NCBI GenBank assembly: GCA_017537745.1
Contig: JAFYKF010000007.1
Location: forward strand, 62,001-126,000
DNA: 64,000 bases
Direction of reading: 5' to 3'
DNA from: Candidatus Saccharimonadota bacterium
GTDB lineage: Bacteria; Patescibacteriota; Saccharimonadia; Saccharimonadales; Saccharimonadaceae
The position numbers were made by a program, and so were the translations under genes. The notes below the pieces were generated by a model that saw only the letters and a program-made list of their open reading frames with translations, did no database searches and had not been told where the DNA came from. Positions within the stretch are counted from its first letter, which is position 1. Each line of letters begins with the position of its first letter. Shown here piece after piece: positions 49,093 to 57,950 of this stretch.

Positions 49093-49992
49093 TCAGTATT
49101 CTAAGTTTCCATCATCGTCATATATTGCTTCTGGTGGGTCATAAGAATTCTGAATTCGCTCTAAATCATTTTCATCATCACTATATGAAGGATCGTCACT
49201 ACTTGCATAACTTGACCAATCAAATGAATCTTGCAATGGCATATAAAACTGTCCACATCCAGGACACCTTTTTTCCGAAAAACCATCGCCAGGTTTATCG
49301 GAAGTACACCCTGTATTATGATGATACTTGCAAAGGTATTTCTTTTTTGGGTCTACTACAATCTTTTCTTCTTGTATGTCATCAAAAGAACTCCCTTTTT
49401 TCGTATCCTCTTGCGATGACTCATCCGTTTTTATATGTACACGAATATACAAATCTCCAGGTTTACCACCATTTGGCGATTCTTCACCCATCTCTTTTAT
49501 CAAAATTTTAACCCCTTCACTAACCCCAGCAGGAATTCTTGCCTCTATACGCCTTTCATCTATACGAATATATCTAGTCGCTCCTTTACTAGCTTCTTCA
49601 GGAGTAACTACTATCGATTTTACGATATCAGAACCACGACGGGGTGTATTGAGAAATGTATTAACCCTTTTAGATCCAAATATACTTTTGAAGGCATCTT
49701 CAAATGATGAATCTTTTCCACCAAAATCAAAATTAAAAACAGGTCTATTATTAAAAGGATTAGACAACTGTTCTTTTTTGCAATAATTATCATACTTTTC
49801 TTGAAGATTACGAGAAAACATAAAAGTTTTTAAAACATCTTTACTATGAATATTCCGATACTCATCTTGTTCTGCCTCGTTTAACTCATTCTTAAAAAAC
49901 ATTTCTTTTAGAAAAGTAAGCTTCATCATTAGCTCTTTGCTTTCTTTCGTATTCTCAGCCCTGAGCATATCTAGTAAATCATCTTTTCTCAT
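49093..49992 (-). CDS. J-domain-less DnaJ/CbpA-like C-terminal protein with zinc ribbon
   Basis: 299 residues from the ATG at 49992 (TATAAT ends seven bases upstream; leaderless). Residues ~1-75 are helical but lack HPD, so no J domain. Residues ~120-200 match the substrate-binding C-terminal domain I of DnaJ/CbpA: GSDIVKSIVVTPEEASKG, RIEARIPAGVSEGVKILI and GGKPGDLYIRVHI. The Gly/Phe-like segment before it (NRPVFNFDFGGKDSSF) is reminiscent of J proteins. Near the C-terminus two Cys pairs (CKYHHNTGC, CPGC) form a likely zinc ribbon, then an acidic tail. Probably a holdase-like or specialised co-chaperone; function unproven. Confidence 0.68.
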   Translation of the reverse strand: MRKDDLLDMLRAENTKESKELMMKLTFLKEMFFKNELNEAEQDEYRNIHSKDVLKTFMFSRNLQEKYDNYCKKEQLSNPFNNRPVFNFDFGGKDSSFEDAFKSIFGSKRVNTFLNTPRRGSDIVKSIVVTPEEASKGATRYIRIDERRIEARIPAGVSEGVKILIKEMGEESPNGGKPGDLYIRVHIKTDESSQEDTKKGSSFDDIQEEKIVVDPKKKYLCKYHHNTGCTSDKPGDGFSEKRCPGCGQFYMPLQDSFDWSSYASSDDPSYSDDENDLERIQNSYDPPEAIYDDDGNLEY

Positions 49993-50194
49993 ACCTTCTA
50001 TTATACTATATCTCATAACAGGTTATTACATAAGAACTTTGAAAAAGTGTGTGATATTTTTTAGCTGATAATCCTAAAGCTAATCATATTAGTTTAAGAA
50101 TAAGAGGTTTGTATTAATACTTATAGTTTTCTAAGCATTAATACTATAATAGTTCTAGAAAAAACAGGCATATATTAGTAGTAAGGGGGTACAT

Positions 50195-50368
50195 CAGGGG
50201 ATGTACTGAATGGTTTCGAGCATCTCGCTCTTCTCCTTAAATGACAGATAAGGGAAAGCAAAGATGCCTTCCTTATCTATAGAAACGAGGGTTCGCGCCA
50301 CCACTTCAGGTAGTTCGAGATTCATCGCTTCTGGAGCACCATAGATTAACGTCACTGTGGAGAACACA
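50195..50368 (-). CDS. small open frame or gene fragment
   Basis: 57 codons from a possible GTG start (no Shine-Dalgarno), ending TGA. The product (LIYGAPEAMNLELPEVVART, then DKEGIFAFPYLSF) looks protein-like and the codons are G+C-rich like those of the 6956, 9306, 20222 and 26105 genes. It may be the 3' remnant of such a gene, or the real feature may be an RNA on the + strand (box near 50147, terminator at 50382). Confidence 0.3.
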
Positions 50369-50381
50369 TTATTATTTGGAA

Positions 50382-50412
50382 ATCCCCGATTTTACAGGGG
50401 TATTTTTTATAT
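50382..50412 (+). terminator. terminator on the plus strand
   Basis: ATCCCC-GATTTTACA-GGGGTATTTTTT. No plus-strand gene was identified to its left, so it may end an unrecognised transcript starting near 50160. Confidence 0.65.
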
Positions 50413-50551
50413 TCTGGTGGTTTTTAACGATTTGTTAAAGTAATGCGTTGCACCAATTTTTTGCGCTGAGCGAGGCCCTGCGTGGGTGCTGAAATAAAAA
50501 TTGGTACAGCTGCACCAGTTTTTCAAGAAATTGGTGCAAACAAAATTACGC

Positions 50552-50590
50552 ATAAAAATCTTCGCCACCATGGAGGTGGCGAAGATGGTT
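50552..50590 (-). terminator. terminator of surface paralogue 2
   Basis: Minus strand ATCTTCGCCACC-TCCAT-GGTGGCGAAGAT followed by TTTTATG. A second hairpin, GTTTTGCTAC-ATTT-GTAGCAAAAC (50616-50639), lies just before it. Confidence 0.75.
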
Positions 50591-50710
50591 TTCCTGGTTT
50601 AGCTCCCTACTTAGTGTTTTGCTACATTTGTAGCAAAACTGCTTTTCTTACGAGTTCCAATGACTTTCGGAAAGGCGCAGGACGAAAACCCGAAACAAGG
50701 AACGCTAGGA

Positions 50711-53700
50711 CTAACGAGCCACACAGCGCACCGAATCGCCGCCGCCACGATGGCCGCCGACCCGGGGGCCCATGAAGCCATCCCTACGGAAGTAGAAGCC
50801 ATACGCGAGGTCACCATCGTCAACCACCGAAGACCAGTAGCTGCCGAGCCCACCAACGTAGTAGGACTCACCGACCCAGTTCCCACCATACACGAAATAC
50901 ACAGGTGTGTTCTGGACGTTACCGGAAGTACCGAAAGTTAAGCTAAGTGTCGTTGCTAAGTTGGCATAAGATTTGTCACCGCTATAGGTTGGTAATCTCC
51001 AGCCAGCCGGACAGATGGATTGGTCTACATCTTGTTGGTCTGTAGTATAGGAACTACTGTCATTCATAGCTACAGCTGCAGTCCAGTTGTAGTAGTTACC
51101 AATGTGATAGTGTTTGTCGCTGCCACAAGCTACAGTATCGGTGGTGATTGTACCGTTATAGTCACTTCGGATGGTGCCGTTCCAGCAAAGGTCGCCTGGG
51201 TCGTAGGATTCTGGATCCGAATACGAATCATCTACGTCATACCAATTTGTATTACTGGTGACATAAGTAGCTCTTTCGGCAGTCCAAGTAGCAGAAGTGT
51301 TTGGCGTAGAACCATGACCAATATCTGTGTTAGCATAAGTATAGAAGCCAGCAGTGGTCACGATATCATGGTCTAGATTTTGAGTCATCCAAACATTGCC
51401 ATCGGCAAGCTTGGCGACAGTATAAGTCTTATTGTCGCGGGTATCGATGAGAGTATATTGCACATTTAGTACCATCGAGCTAATTATTTGGTCACTATTT
51501 GGTCCGGCAAAATCCTGCATACAAACAGCATTATTGATTGTTGTTGCTTCAGGATTGCATCCCATATCTATTTCCCACTGCGCATAAAGCGTAATTGTTT
51601 CACCTGGTTGCGCCAAATCTAGAACCACATCATCTGGTTGGTACCACGTGCCGGTGCCGTCGGAGCGCGTATTCCAACCGATGAATTCATAACCAGCATT
51701 AGTAAACTCATTAGAATAGATATTCGCATTTGTATGTGGCAATACCCACTGATCATCCGTATTGCCGTTTCCATCATTGGAATCGTAAAGGATACCGTAA
51801 TTATTAAATAGATAAAGATCAATTGTTTTACTAGGGAGTTCATCGTAATAATGTGTTATTTCATTTTTTACATCACTTTCATCATAAAACCGAGTCCCAA
51901 CCGTAAAATAACCGTCATCATCAATTACATAATACCAATTACCATCTAGCGGAATTAAACCATCGTCCCCATACCCAATTGGCAAACTGTACTCGCCAGA
52001 TTTATTAGTAAACGAACAGACCTGTTCGGGAATAGTGCCTTCTTGTTCACCATCATAAATTGGGTATAATCTAGCATAGAAGCCATAATTATAACCACTT
52101 ACCGGTGGGTCATATACACGCATTGCAAACGTTAGAGAGTCGCCATCAACAATAATTGTTTCTCTGCCAGAAATATTACTACCGGTATCAGAATCCATAT
52201 CCCAAGTAGAAATTTCGTAGACAGGTGATGTCATAATCATTATTGGCCCACTATTACTATTTATTTGTCCCTCGAAGATTCTAATCCAAGCCTCATCCGT
52301 CAGGGCATACTCAATCTCTATTTTGATTTTGTTGGCTCCGGGAAGCGTAACGGATTGAGCATGTTTTATTGGGCCATACGGCTCTATCATATTACCTTCA
52401 TCATCCAAATTATCACTTTTAGCAAAATGACAAGAGGTGCTTTCAATTGTTTCTATATTTTCTGGCTTCTGGTAGAAAACTGGGTAGACTTTGGCATAGA
52501 AACCATAATCATATCCATCACCTGGGGAATTCGCAAACATGCCAAACGACGCAGTATCTCCTTCTATCGAATATGTAACTTCACCTTGTCCAGAGAACAT
52601 TTCATATACCGCAGGCTCGCCAACCAAGTTTTCGTTACCCTGAGCTACGACAACCTGGCCGTTTAAATTATAAGTAAGCTCAACTATTAAATAGTCTGCG
52701 CCAGGAATACTAGCCATACCAACTTTAACCTGCGTAGGTATCTCATAGGGTCCATTCTGTGTCCCATCATCACGAATATTTGGCGTCTTCACAATCTCAG
52801 CAGGTTCTTCTGTGGTATAAACCTTACTGCAATTACCGCCCACATAAGCTAGCTCGCAAGATGTACCGTAAACCACAGTGTTTACATCCTTAGTTCCAGC
52901 TTGGTCAAAATAATATCCATTGCCATGAAAGTTTACGGTTACATCCTCGTCAATTACATGTGCTACTGCAACATAATTAATGGTAACTCCTTCATAAGTA
53001 CCATGATCTAAATCTGGAGTGACATAGGCAGCATAATATAGCGTAGTCTCGTCATTAGCTTCTGTGGCATCAGAACCAGAAACTTTTACCACCATAGCAT
53101 CTTTTTCTGCTGTTGGAAGCCCTCTGAATAAAGTCTTATCTTGTGAGTCTGGTTTTGATAATGATATACCCCAAGTATTATCCGTGAGGGCTTGCGATTG
53201 GCTAGTTTCTAACATTGCAATCTTGTCACCAGAATCATTGGTTAGGTCTGTAGTGGTGCTATCTACGTAAGCCATCAATGTATATCCAGTATCCGTAGCG
53301 GTCGTGACTTTGACTTTACTTTCGCCAACCCCAAAAGCTGCTTCGTCGGTCATTTCGATATCAATAGCGGTTACTTCTTCAGTGGTAACGGTAAGCGTAG
53401 AACCATCCGCAGCCTCCGCATTAACCATACGTTGACCATCATAAAACTTAAGAATTCCAAAAACACTCACCAGGACAACGAAGGACAACCCAGCAAGTTT
53501 CGGAACTAAATATTTTTGAGCACCAAGCTTCATTGGTGCATAGCCACCAAAACCATTAATCGAACTTTGTTTCTTGCGCCGTCTGATTAACAAAACAATT
53601 ATGGCGGCAACAACCAACACTATTAAACCAATAGCAATAAACAAGGCCGTATTATTATTAAAAGCCTCGTCCAGCCATTTACCAATACTCAATATACCAG

Positions 53701-53791
53701 TATCCGGAGCTCCCGCATCAGGAACTCCGTCTGTGTCTGGCACCACAATTTCACTAGGATCAATCAAGTTGACCAGCAACCTAGATGACAT
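50711..53791 (-). CDS. giant surface protein with InlB-type repeat and FISUMP domain (paralogue 2 of 3)
   Basis: 1026 residues. N-terminus MSSRLLVNLIDPSEIVVPDTD with APDTG, transmembrane helix ~50-70 (LFIAIGLIVLVVAAIIVLLI), basic loop, helix ~98-115, then the shared beta domain (DTGYTLMAYVDSTTTDLTN). Several ~130-residue repeated modules follow (IPGADYLIVELTYNL, LPGANKIKIEIEYAL). Around 690-760 there is a Listeria-Bacteroides (InlB B-type) repeat (YEFIGWNTRSDGTGTWYQPDD...ITLYAQWEI), and the last ~250 residues form a FISUMP domain (YTLIDTRDNKTYTVAKLADGNVWMTQNLD to YWSSVVDD, SVRCVAR). A large adhesin-like protein of the cell surface. Confidence 0.8.
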   Translation of the reverse strand: MSSRLLVNLIDPSEIVVPDTDGVPDAGAPDTGILSIGKWLDEAFNNNTALFIAIGLIVLVVAAIIVLLIRRRKKQSSINGFGGYAPMKLGAQKYLVPKLAGLSFVVLVSVFGILKFYDGQRMVNAEAADGSTLTVTTEEVTAIDIEMTDEAAFGVGESKVKVTTATDTGYTLMAYVDSTTTDLTNDSGDKIAMLETSQSQALTDNTWGISLSKPDSQDKTLFRGLPTAEKDAMVVKVSGSDATEANDETTLYYAAYVTPDLDHGTYEGVTINYVAVAHVIDEDVTVNFHGNGYYFDQAGTKDVNTVVYGTSCELAYVGGNCSKVYTTEEPAEIVKTPNIRDDGTQNGPYEIPTQVKVGMASIPGADYLIVELTYNLNGQVVVAQGNENLVGEPAVYEMFSGQGEVTYSIEGDTASFGMFANSPGDGYDYGFYAKVYPVFYQKPENIETIESTSCHFAKSDNLDDEGNMIEPYGPIKHAQSVTLPGANKIKIEIEYALTDEAWIRIFEGQINSNSGPIMIMTSPVYEISTWDMDSDTGSNISGRETIIVDGDSLTFAMRVYDPPVSGYNYGFYARLYPIYDGEQEGTIPEQVCSFTNKSGEYSLPIGYGDDGLIPLDGNWYYVIDDDGYFTVGTRFYDESDVKNEITHYYDELPSKTIDLYLFNNYGILYDSNDGNGNTDDQWVLPHTNANIYSNEFTNAGYEFIGWNTRSDGTGTWYQPDDVVLDLAQPGETITLYAQWEIDMGCNPEATTINNAVCMQDFAGPNSDQIISSMVLNVQYTLIDTRDNKTYTVAKLADGNVWMTQNLDHDIVTTAGFYTYANTDIGHGSTPNTSATWTAERATYVTSNTNWYDVDDSYSDPESYDPGDLCWNGTIRSDYNGTITTDTVACGSDKHYHIGNYYNWTAAVAMNDSSSYTTDQQDVDQSICPAGWRLPTYSGDKSYANLATTLSLTFGTSGNVQNTPVYFVYGGNWVGESYYVGGLGSYWSSVVDDGDLAYGFYFRRDGFMGPRVGGHRGGGDSVRCVAR

Positions 53792-53844
53792 TTTTAGTTT
53801 CCTTCATTTTTATATTTATGTATGACCTTAGAAAAACGCCGCTC

Positions 53845-53922
53845 TTATGCTACAAATCTGGATACTTCCCAGACAACATTCACGCGTGAGCGACTTTCTT
53901 CTGTTTGTATTCTTATTTTCAT
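53845..53922 (-). CDS. possible 25-residue leader peptide
   Basis: ATG at 53922 preceded by AAAAGGA at good spacing; product MKIRIQTEESRSRVNVVWEV and five more residues. It lies in the ~205-nt leader between the consensus promoter and surface paralogue 2. No hairpin pair typical of attenuation was found, so regulation is only a possibility; it may also be the residue of a degraded gene. Confidence 0.3.
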   Translation of the reverse strand: MKIRIQTEESRSRVNVVWEVSRFVA

Positions 53923-54001
53923 TGTTTTTTCCTTTTCTAACACAATGACACACCTATCCCTTGTCTTTTGTGTTTATTTATATGACCTTTATATGCTTAT
54001 G

Positions 54002-54030
54002 ATTATAAAGGACACAAAAACAAATGTCAA
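54002..54030 (-). promoter_or_regulatory. consensus promoter of surface paralogue 2
   Basis: Minus strand TTGACA (54025-54030), 17-bp spacer, TATAAT (54002-54007). Confidence 0.85.
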
Positions 54031-54064
54031 TAGGAAAATTAAATGATTTTTTATTTCCGCTTCT

Positions 54065-55819
54065 TCAGGACAAGCTTTCTCCAGACCACACTGCTTCATT
54101 AGTAACTGGTCGTGCTACACAACGAACAGACTGACCATATTCACGATCATCTTCAGAGCTTGAACCAGCACCGCTCATAAGCTGATAATATGCACTATAC
54201 GCCTCACTATCACTTAAACCATAAGAAGACCAAAAATAACCACTACTTCCAAGGCTACTTATCTCTAAATCATCGTCGTAGTAACCACTAGCAACAAAGA
54301 AAAGTGGCTCCATCCACAAAGCATGCAGTTCATCATTTTCGCCATACCAATAGGAACCATCATCTCCAAAGCCATAATATTCCCACAACGAATAAAAAGA
54401 GTCATTACCATGCCCCACTCTTGGCAAAGTCCAACCAGCCGGGCAGATAGATTGTTCCACGATTGCACCATCACCATAATACGAACTATTATTCATAGCC
54501 ACAGCCGCTGTCCAGTTGTAATAGTTACCCAAGTGGTATTGTGGAATGCCAGTAGAAGATATAGTTTCATCTATGTCCCAATATACATCACCCGGATCAT
54601 AGGATTCTGGAACAGAAAACAAATCTCTCCAAACCTCATTAGTAGCATAAGTAGAGAGACTCGGTTTCCATGTAGCGGTTTCATACTGTTGAGTGCGCGG
54701 GTTATAACCAAGGTCTGTGTCTTTGTTGGTGTATGTAGTATTAGTATCAAGATCCAAATCTAAGTTTTGCGTCATCCAGACAATATATCCCCAAGAAGCT
54801 TCAACATTCCTATCCGCATCCCCCTCAGCGGCACTAAGCGTATATTGACGTAATTTTGCAATTGTATAAGTTTTTTCATCGCGCACATCCATCAGTGTAT
54901 ACTGGGTTTCCGGCGTCATAGAATCTACGATTTGGTCACGATTAGGACCAGCAAAATCTTGTAAGCATTTAGCTTCTTGTATGGTAGTAGCATTTGGATT
55001 ACATGGTCCGGCATAGTTGGCTATAGCAATGTAAGTAATGGTGGTACCAGAATAAGTACCGTAGTCTAGGTCTGGAGTAATGTAGGTGCCGTAGTAGAAA
55101 GTAGATTTGTCGTTAGCAGTTGTAGCTTCGTCTGTAATCTTTAATGTGATAGCTTCTTCTAGCGTGGTAGTAAGGCCAGTAAATACTTCACTAGTTTGGT
55201 CTGTTGGTTTTGTGGTTGCAATACCCCAAGTATTGTCTGTAAGAGCTACAGGGTTTTTAAAGTCCGTAGTGTCTAACATATTAATAGTACTCTTAGAGGA
55301 CTTATTTGTTTCGTTAGTAAGATCTGTAGCGGTACTGTCTACATAGGCCATGAGTGTATATCCTGCTTCAGTAGCAGAACTTACTGTTACTGTGCTTTCT
55401 CCAGTTGCAAAGACTGCTTTATCGTTTAAGTCTACATCAATTTTAATATCACTGGCCGTAATAGTAAGCATGTCTTCTTCTGAATTATCTGCTGCATTAA
55501 CCATACTGGTTAATTTATCTGCGTTCATTACTCCAAGTGCGCCTAGTAGTACTACTACGGATAATGTAGTTAATTTAGCTACTAAATGTTTATTAGTATG
55601 GGTAGTAAAACGATTTACTTTCTTACGACGGGAGATTGCCACAACAATACCAGCAATCATAACAATACTAAGCGTTGTAATACCAATGATTGGCAATACC
55701 ATAGAAATACCATTATCATGCGCTAGATTGGTGCTTAATGCTGATGTATTACCACCAGTATCTGGTATTATGACGCTGGGGCTAGCATCATTTACGTTGA
55801 TTAAGAGTCTTGATGACAT
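54065..55819 (-). CDS. surface protein with FISUMP domain (paralogue 3 of 3)
   Basis: 584 residues. MSSRLLINVNDASPSVIIPDTG, transmembrane helix ~38-62 (VLPIIGITTLSIVMIAGIVVAI), RRKK loop, helix ~80-97 (TLSVVVLLGALGVMNADKL), then the beta domain nearly identical to that of paralogue 1 (LTITASDIKIDVDLNDKAVFATGEST). There is no repeat region: the FISUMP domain follows almost directly (YTLMDVRDEKTYTIAKLRQY, VWMTQNLDLDLD, HLGNYYNWTAAVAMNNSS, SICPAGWTLP, YFWSSYG, SVRCVARPV). FISUMP domains are found in large families of secreted proteins; they are beta-rich and may bind ligands. DNA similarity to paralogue 1 in the 5' part suggests recent duplication or gene conversion. Confidence 0.78.
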   Translation of the reverse strand: MSSRLLINVNDASPSVIIPDTGGNTSALSTNLAHDNGISMVLPIIGITTLSIVMIAGIVVAISRRKKVNRFTTHTNKHLVAKLTTLSVVVLLGALGVMNADKLTSMVNAADNSEEDMLTITASDIKIDVDLNDKAVFATGESTVTVSSATEAGYTLMAYVDSTATDLTNETNKSSKSTINMLDTTDFKNPVALTDNTWGIATTKPTDQTSEVFTGLTTTLEEAITLKITDEATTANDKSTFYYGTYITPDLDYGTYSGTTITYIAIANYAGPCNPNATTIQEAKCLQDFAGPNRDQIVDSMTPETQYTLMDVRDEKTYTIAKLRQYTLSAAEGDADRNVEASWGYIVWMTQNLDLDLDTNTTYTNKDTDLGYNPRTQQYETATWKPSLSTYATNEVWRDLFSVPESYDPGDVYWDIDETISSTGIPQYHLGNYYNWTAAVAMNNSSYYGDGAIVEQSICPAGWTLPRVGHGNDSFYSLWEYYGFGDDGSYWYGENDELHALWMEPLFFVASGYYDDDLEISSLGSSGYFWSSYGLSDSEAYSAYYQLMSGAGSSSEDDREYGQSVRCVARPVTNEAVWSGESLS

Positions 55820-55877
55820 ATGTCTTTTGCCTTTTTATAATATATTATGTTTTTATGTTTATAAACTTATGGATATA

Positions 55878-55906
55878 ATTATAACGATATAAAAGCTAGT
55901 TGTCAA
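55878..55906 (-). promoter_or_regulatory. consensus promoter of surface paralogue 3
   Basis: Minus strand TTGACA (55901-55906), 17-bp spacer, TATAAT (55878-55883); leader ~50 nt with AAAAGG. Confidence 0.85.
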
Positions 55907-55959
55907 CTCACAATCTACAAACCCATATTCAAAAGTATGTTATAATAAAGATACATTCT

Positions 55960-56033
55960 GGTGCTTTGGCGGAGTGGTTACGCAGCGGTCTGCAAAACCG
56001 CGTACACCGGTTCAATTCCGGTAGGCACCTCCA
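55960..56033 (+). tRNA. tRNA-Cys(GCA)
   Basis: Acceptor GGTGCTT/AGGCACC (one G-T pair), anticodon stem GCGGT/ACCGC with loop CTGCAAA, T73 (the Cys identity base) and encoded CCA. TGTTATAAT box upstream. A TTTTTTGTC-TTC-GACAAAAAA hairpin right after it acts as terminator. Confidence 0.95.
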
Positions 56034-56087
56034 TTTTTTGTCTTCGACAAAAAACTCCGGTACCTTCCGCGTCCCAAGGGGCAGTAT

Positions 56088-56103
56088 GGCACCTCCATTT
56101 TTT
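56088..56103 (+). repeat. duplicated 3' end of tRNA-Cys
   Basis: GGCACCTCCATTTTTT occurs at 56023-56038 (tRNA 3' end plus first T residues) and again here, 66 bp further on; CTCCGGTA upstream of it also echoes the T arm. The spacer contains a terminator hairpin. Confidence 0.75.
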
Positions 56104-56113
56104 TAGCAGAGTT

Positions 56114-57085
56114 TTATAGCTTTACCAACGGCTTCTTTGTCTTCGCAAGCCTTGCGCCCTTTTTAATCAATAAATCAATTTTCTCATGGTCGGCACGTTG
56201 CTTCTCCTCGTCAAAAGCCTCTTGCTGCCGTTTCAGGTTTCCATAAAACCCCGTCCCCCTCGCCGCTTCCCAAAACATCTCTTCGCAAGGCACATTCTTA
56301 TAATGCCACGGCTTATTAAACAAATTAAAATGCACTAGTTTCACATCAGATGACAAATCTTTGCGGGGCTCTGCATTCCAATTCGGATCAAGATGCATTA
56401 TTTTACCACGCAAAATTATATTCAAATAATCCTGATCTGGCGCTATCAAATCGGCATCATATTCATGTATCAGCTCAATCATTGTGGACAGATATTTTAA
56501 TTTCCGCATCTTTTTTAAATCCATTACTTGCACGCCAGAATTCACATACTCATCCTGTGGCACCCCCACCGCATTGTTCACATAATCACGAAATTCCTTA
56601 ATCATAGTAACCTTCGGGTCCACCACCGCCGCAAGCGCATTCTCCTCCAAATCGATATCATAAAGTTCCCCAATATCGCCACGCAAAATAACATCACTAT
56701 CAATATAAACCGCTTTCTTATACAGTGGAAAAAGCCGCGGAATAAACGCCCGGTAATAATACACCGCAGACGAAAAGAAATCCCCCGCCCCCTTTTGCCG
56801 TCGTGTACAATAGGTTACAATCGCCCGAAGATACAAACTATTTGTGATCTTCCGAAACTCAATTGCCATATTCTTTGTCACCAAGCTTCGAAGCCTCACC
56901 CGATTCTGGAAACTTAACCCATCATGCAATATTATTACGCGATAGTATCGCTTTTTATTCGACGCTCGTTCCAACGAATGAATCGCCGCTGCCGCATACG
57001 GCGCATACGCATTATTAATTGTAATAAAAACCGGCACTACCTTTGTAAATCTATTCAACGGCAACCCGGTTGCAAAAATACTCAT
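56114..57085 (-). CDS. glycosyltransferase family 8 protein
   Basis: 323 residues. GT8 retaining transferases use UDP-sugars and Mn2+. PVFITINNAYAPYAAAAIHSL at the start, the DxD metal site in KAVYIDSDVILRGDIGELY (~residues 120-138), YVNSGVQVMDLKKMR and the late LVHFNLFNKPWHY. The acceptor is unknown; similar enzymes decorate lipopolysaccharide, teichoic acids or surface proteins. The start overlaps plsC as ATGA and a second GT8 lies upstream, so the three form an envelope-building unit. Confidence 0.88.
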   Translation of the reverse strand: MSIFATGLPLNRFTKVVPVFITINNAYAPYAAAAIHSLERASNKKRYYRVIILHDGLSFQNRVRLRSLVTKNMAIEFRKITNSLYLRAIVTYCTRRQKGAGDFFSSAVYYYRAFIPRLFPLYKKAVYIDSDVILRGDIGELYDIDLEENALAAVVDPKVTMIKEFRDYVNNAVGVPQDEYVNSGVQVMDLKKMRKLKYLSTMIELIHEYDADLIAPDQDYLNIILRGKIMHLDPNWNAEPRKDLSSDVKLVHFNLFNKPWHYKNVPCEEMFWEAARGTGFYGNLKRQQEAFDEEKQRADHEKIDLLIKKGARLAKTKKPLVKL

Positions 57086-57912
57086 TTCTTCTTGGCCTTT
57101 TTAACATATTTAAAATATTCATAGCTATTATGCTTACTCATTTTTACCATACTATTATACGCTTCCTCCGCCAATTTCGCGCGATTTTCTTCATCGGTCA
57201 AATTTGCATCCGGATAAAATGGCCCGTCCACATATACCGTCATGTCTGGCCGCGCCTGACCTTCCACCCGCGATTTTTGGTATGTCGTTGTCATCGTAAA
57301 AATCGGCAAATTATTCCTCACTGCGTACTTAAACGATTTATCACCCGCCGGGAATTTTCGTATCCCAGTATAATACGGCCATACGTGTGCCTCAGGATAA
57401 ATCACCAAACAATTCTTTTGCGCCAATCTTTTATCTATCGCCTCATTAAAAGCAATCTTCTCCTCTAGTGTCGCACCGAGCGGCAACGCCCCAATGTACG
57501 GCAAATATTTTCCAATACCTGGAATTTTCAAATTCACTGGCGAAACGATCGTAAAAATCCGCCTGTCCGCCACCAATGCCGGCGAAAAAGCATCGTGGTA
57601 CGGATTTGTGTGATTTGCATAAACCACATACCCAGTCCCCTTAGCTTTTTTAAACTTCTCCCGCCCGACCACTTTCATATGTAAATACGAATTAGCATAA
57701 TATCTTGCAAACACCTTAAATCCGCGATACAACACCGACCCATACAATCTCTTAAAAGGATTCCGCGGAATAAATTGATACCCCTCCGGCAAACCAACTT
57801 TTTCTTTTCGTTCCTGCTCAGCAGTTTGAATCGGGTCATCCTCCTCTGAAGTATAATAAAAAACCCGTTCACTTTCCGGCAAATCTTTCTGAAACAACTC
57901 CGCTTTCGCCAT
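57082..57912 (-). CDS. PlsC-like lysophospholipid acyltransferase
   Basis: 276 residues. The acyltransferase motif I is NHTNPYHDAF (NHx4D variant, ~residues 99-108), motif III-like LVIYPEAHVWP (~170-180). No clear transmembrane helix at the N-terminus, so peripheral at the membrane. Related to 1-acyl-glycerol-3-phosphate acyltransferase, but the place between two glycosyltransferases suggests acylation of a glycolipid or other envelope precursor. TATAAT upstream with a ~35-nt leader. Confidence 0.8.
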   Translation of the reverse strand: MAKAELFQKDLPESERVFYYTSEEDDPIQTAEQERKEKVGLPEGYQFIPRNPFKRLYGSVLYRGFKVFARYYANSYLHMKVVGREKFKKAKGTGYVVYANHTNPYHDAFSPALVADRRIFTIVSPVNLKIPGIGKYLPYIGALPLGATLEEKIAFNEAIDKRLAQKNCLVIYPEAHVWPYYTGIRKFPAGDKSFKYAVRNNLPIFTMTTTYQKSRVEGQARPDMTVYVDGPFYPDANLTDEENRAKLAEEAYNSMVKMSKHNSYEYFKYVKKAKKK

Positions 57913-57950
57913 CTATCAAAACTCCACTTTACACTAATGCTTTAATTATA

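Larger units (their letters stand above)
50017..50710. other. long mostly non-coding accessory stretch
   Basis: 694 bp. From left to right: A+T-rich DNA with repeated AATACTTATAG/AGCATTAATAC words (~50115-50150), a TATAAT box on the + strand near 50147, a small minus-strand open frame (50195-50368), a + strand terminator (50382-50412), then three inverted repeats: GCACCA...TTGGTGC (~50511-50537), 50558-50586 and 50616-50639. No known RNA (tmRNA, 6S, RNase P) could be matched. Confidence 0.5.

Noticed and set aside
50170-50412. tmRNA or RNase P RNA
   Set aside because: Some structured segments and a GGTTTCGA word were seen, but no tRNA-like 3' half pairing with the 5' end and no conserved RNase P core sequences.
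53822-54046. 74-codon + strand frame in front of paralogue 2
   Set aside because: Runs antisense through the promoter and leader of the surface gene; low-complexity, no ribosome site.
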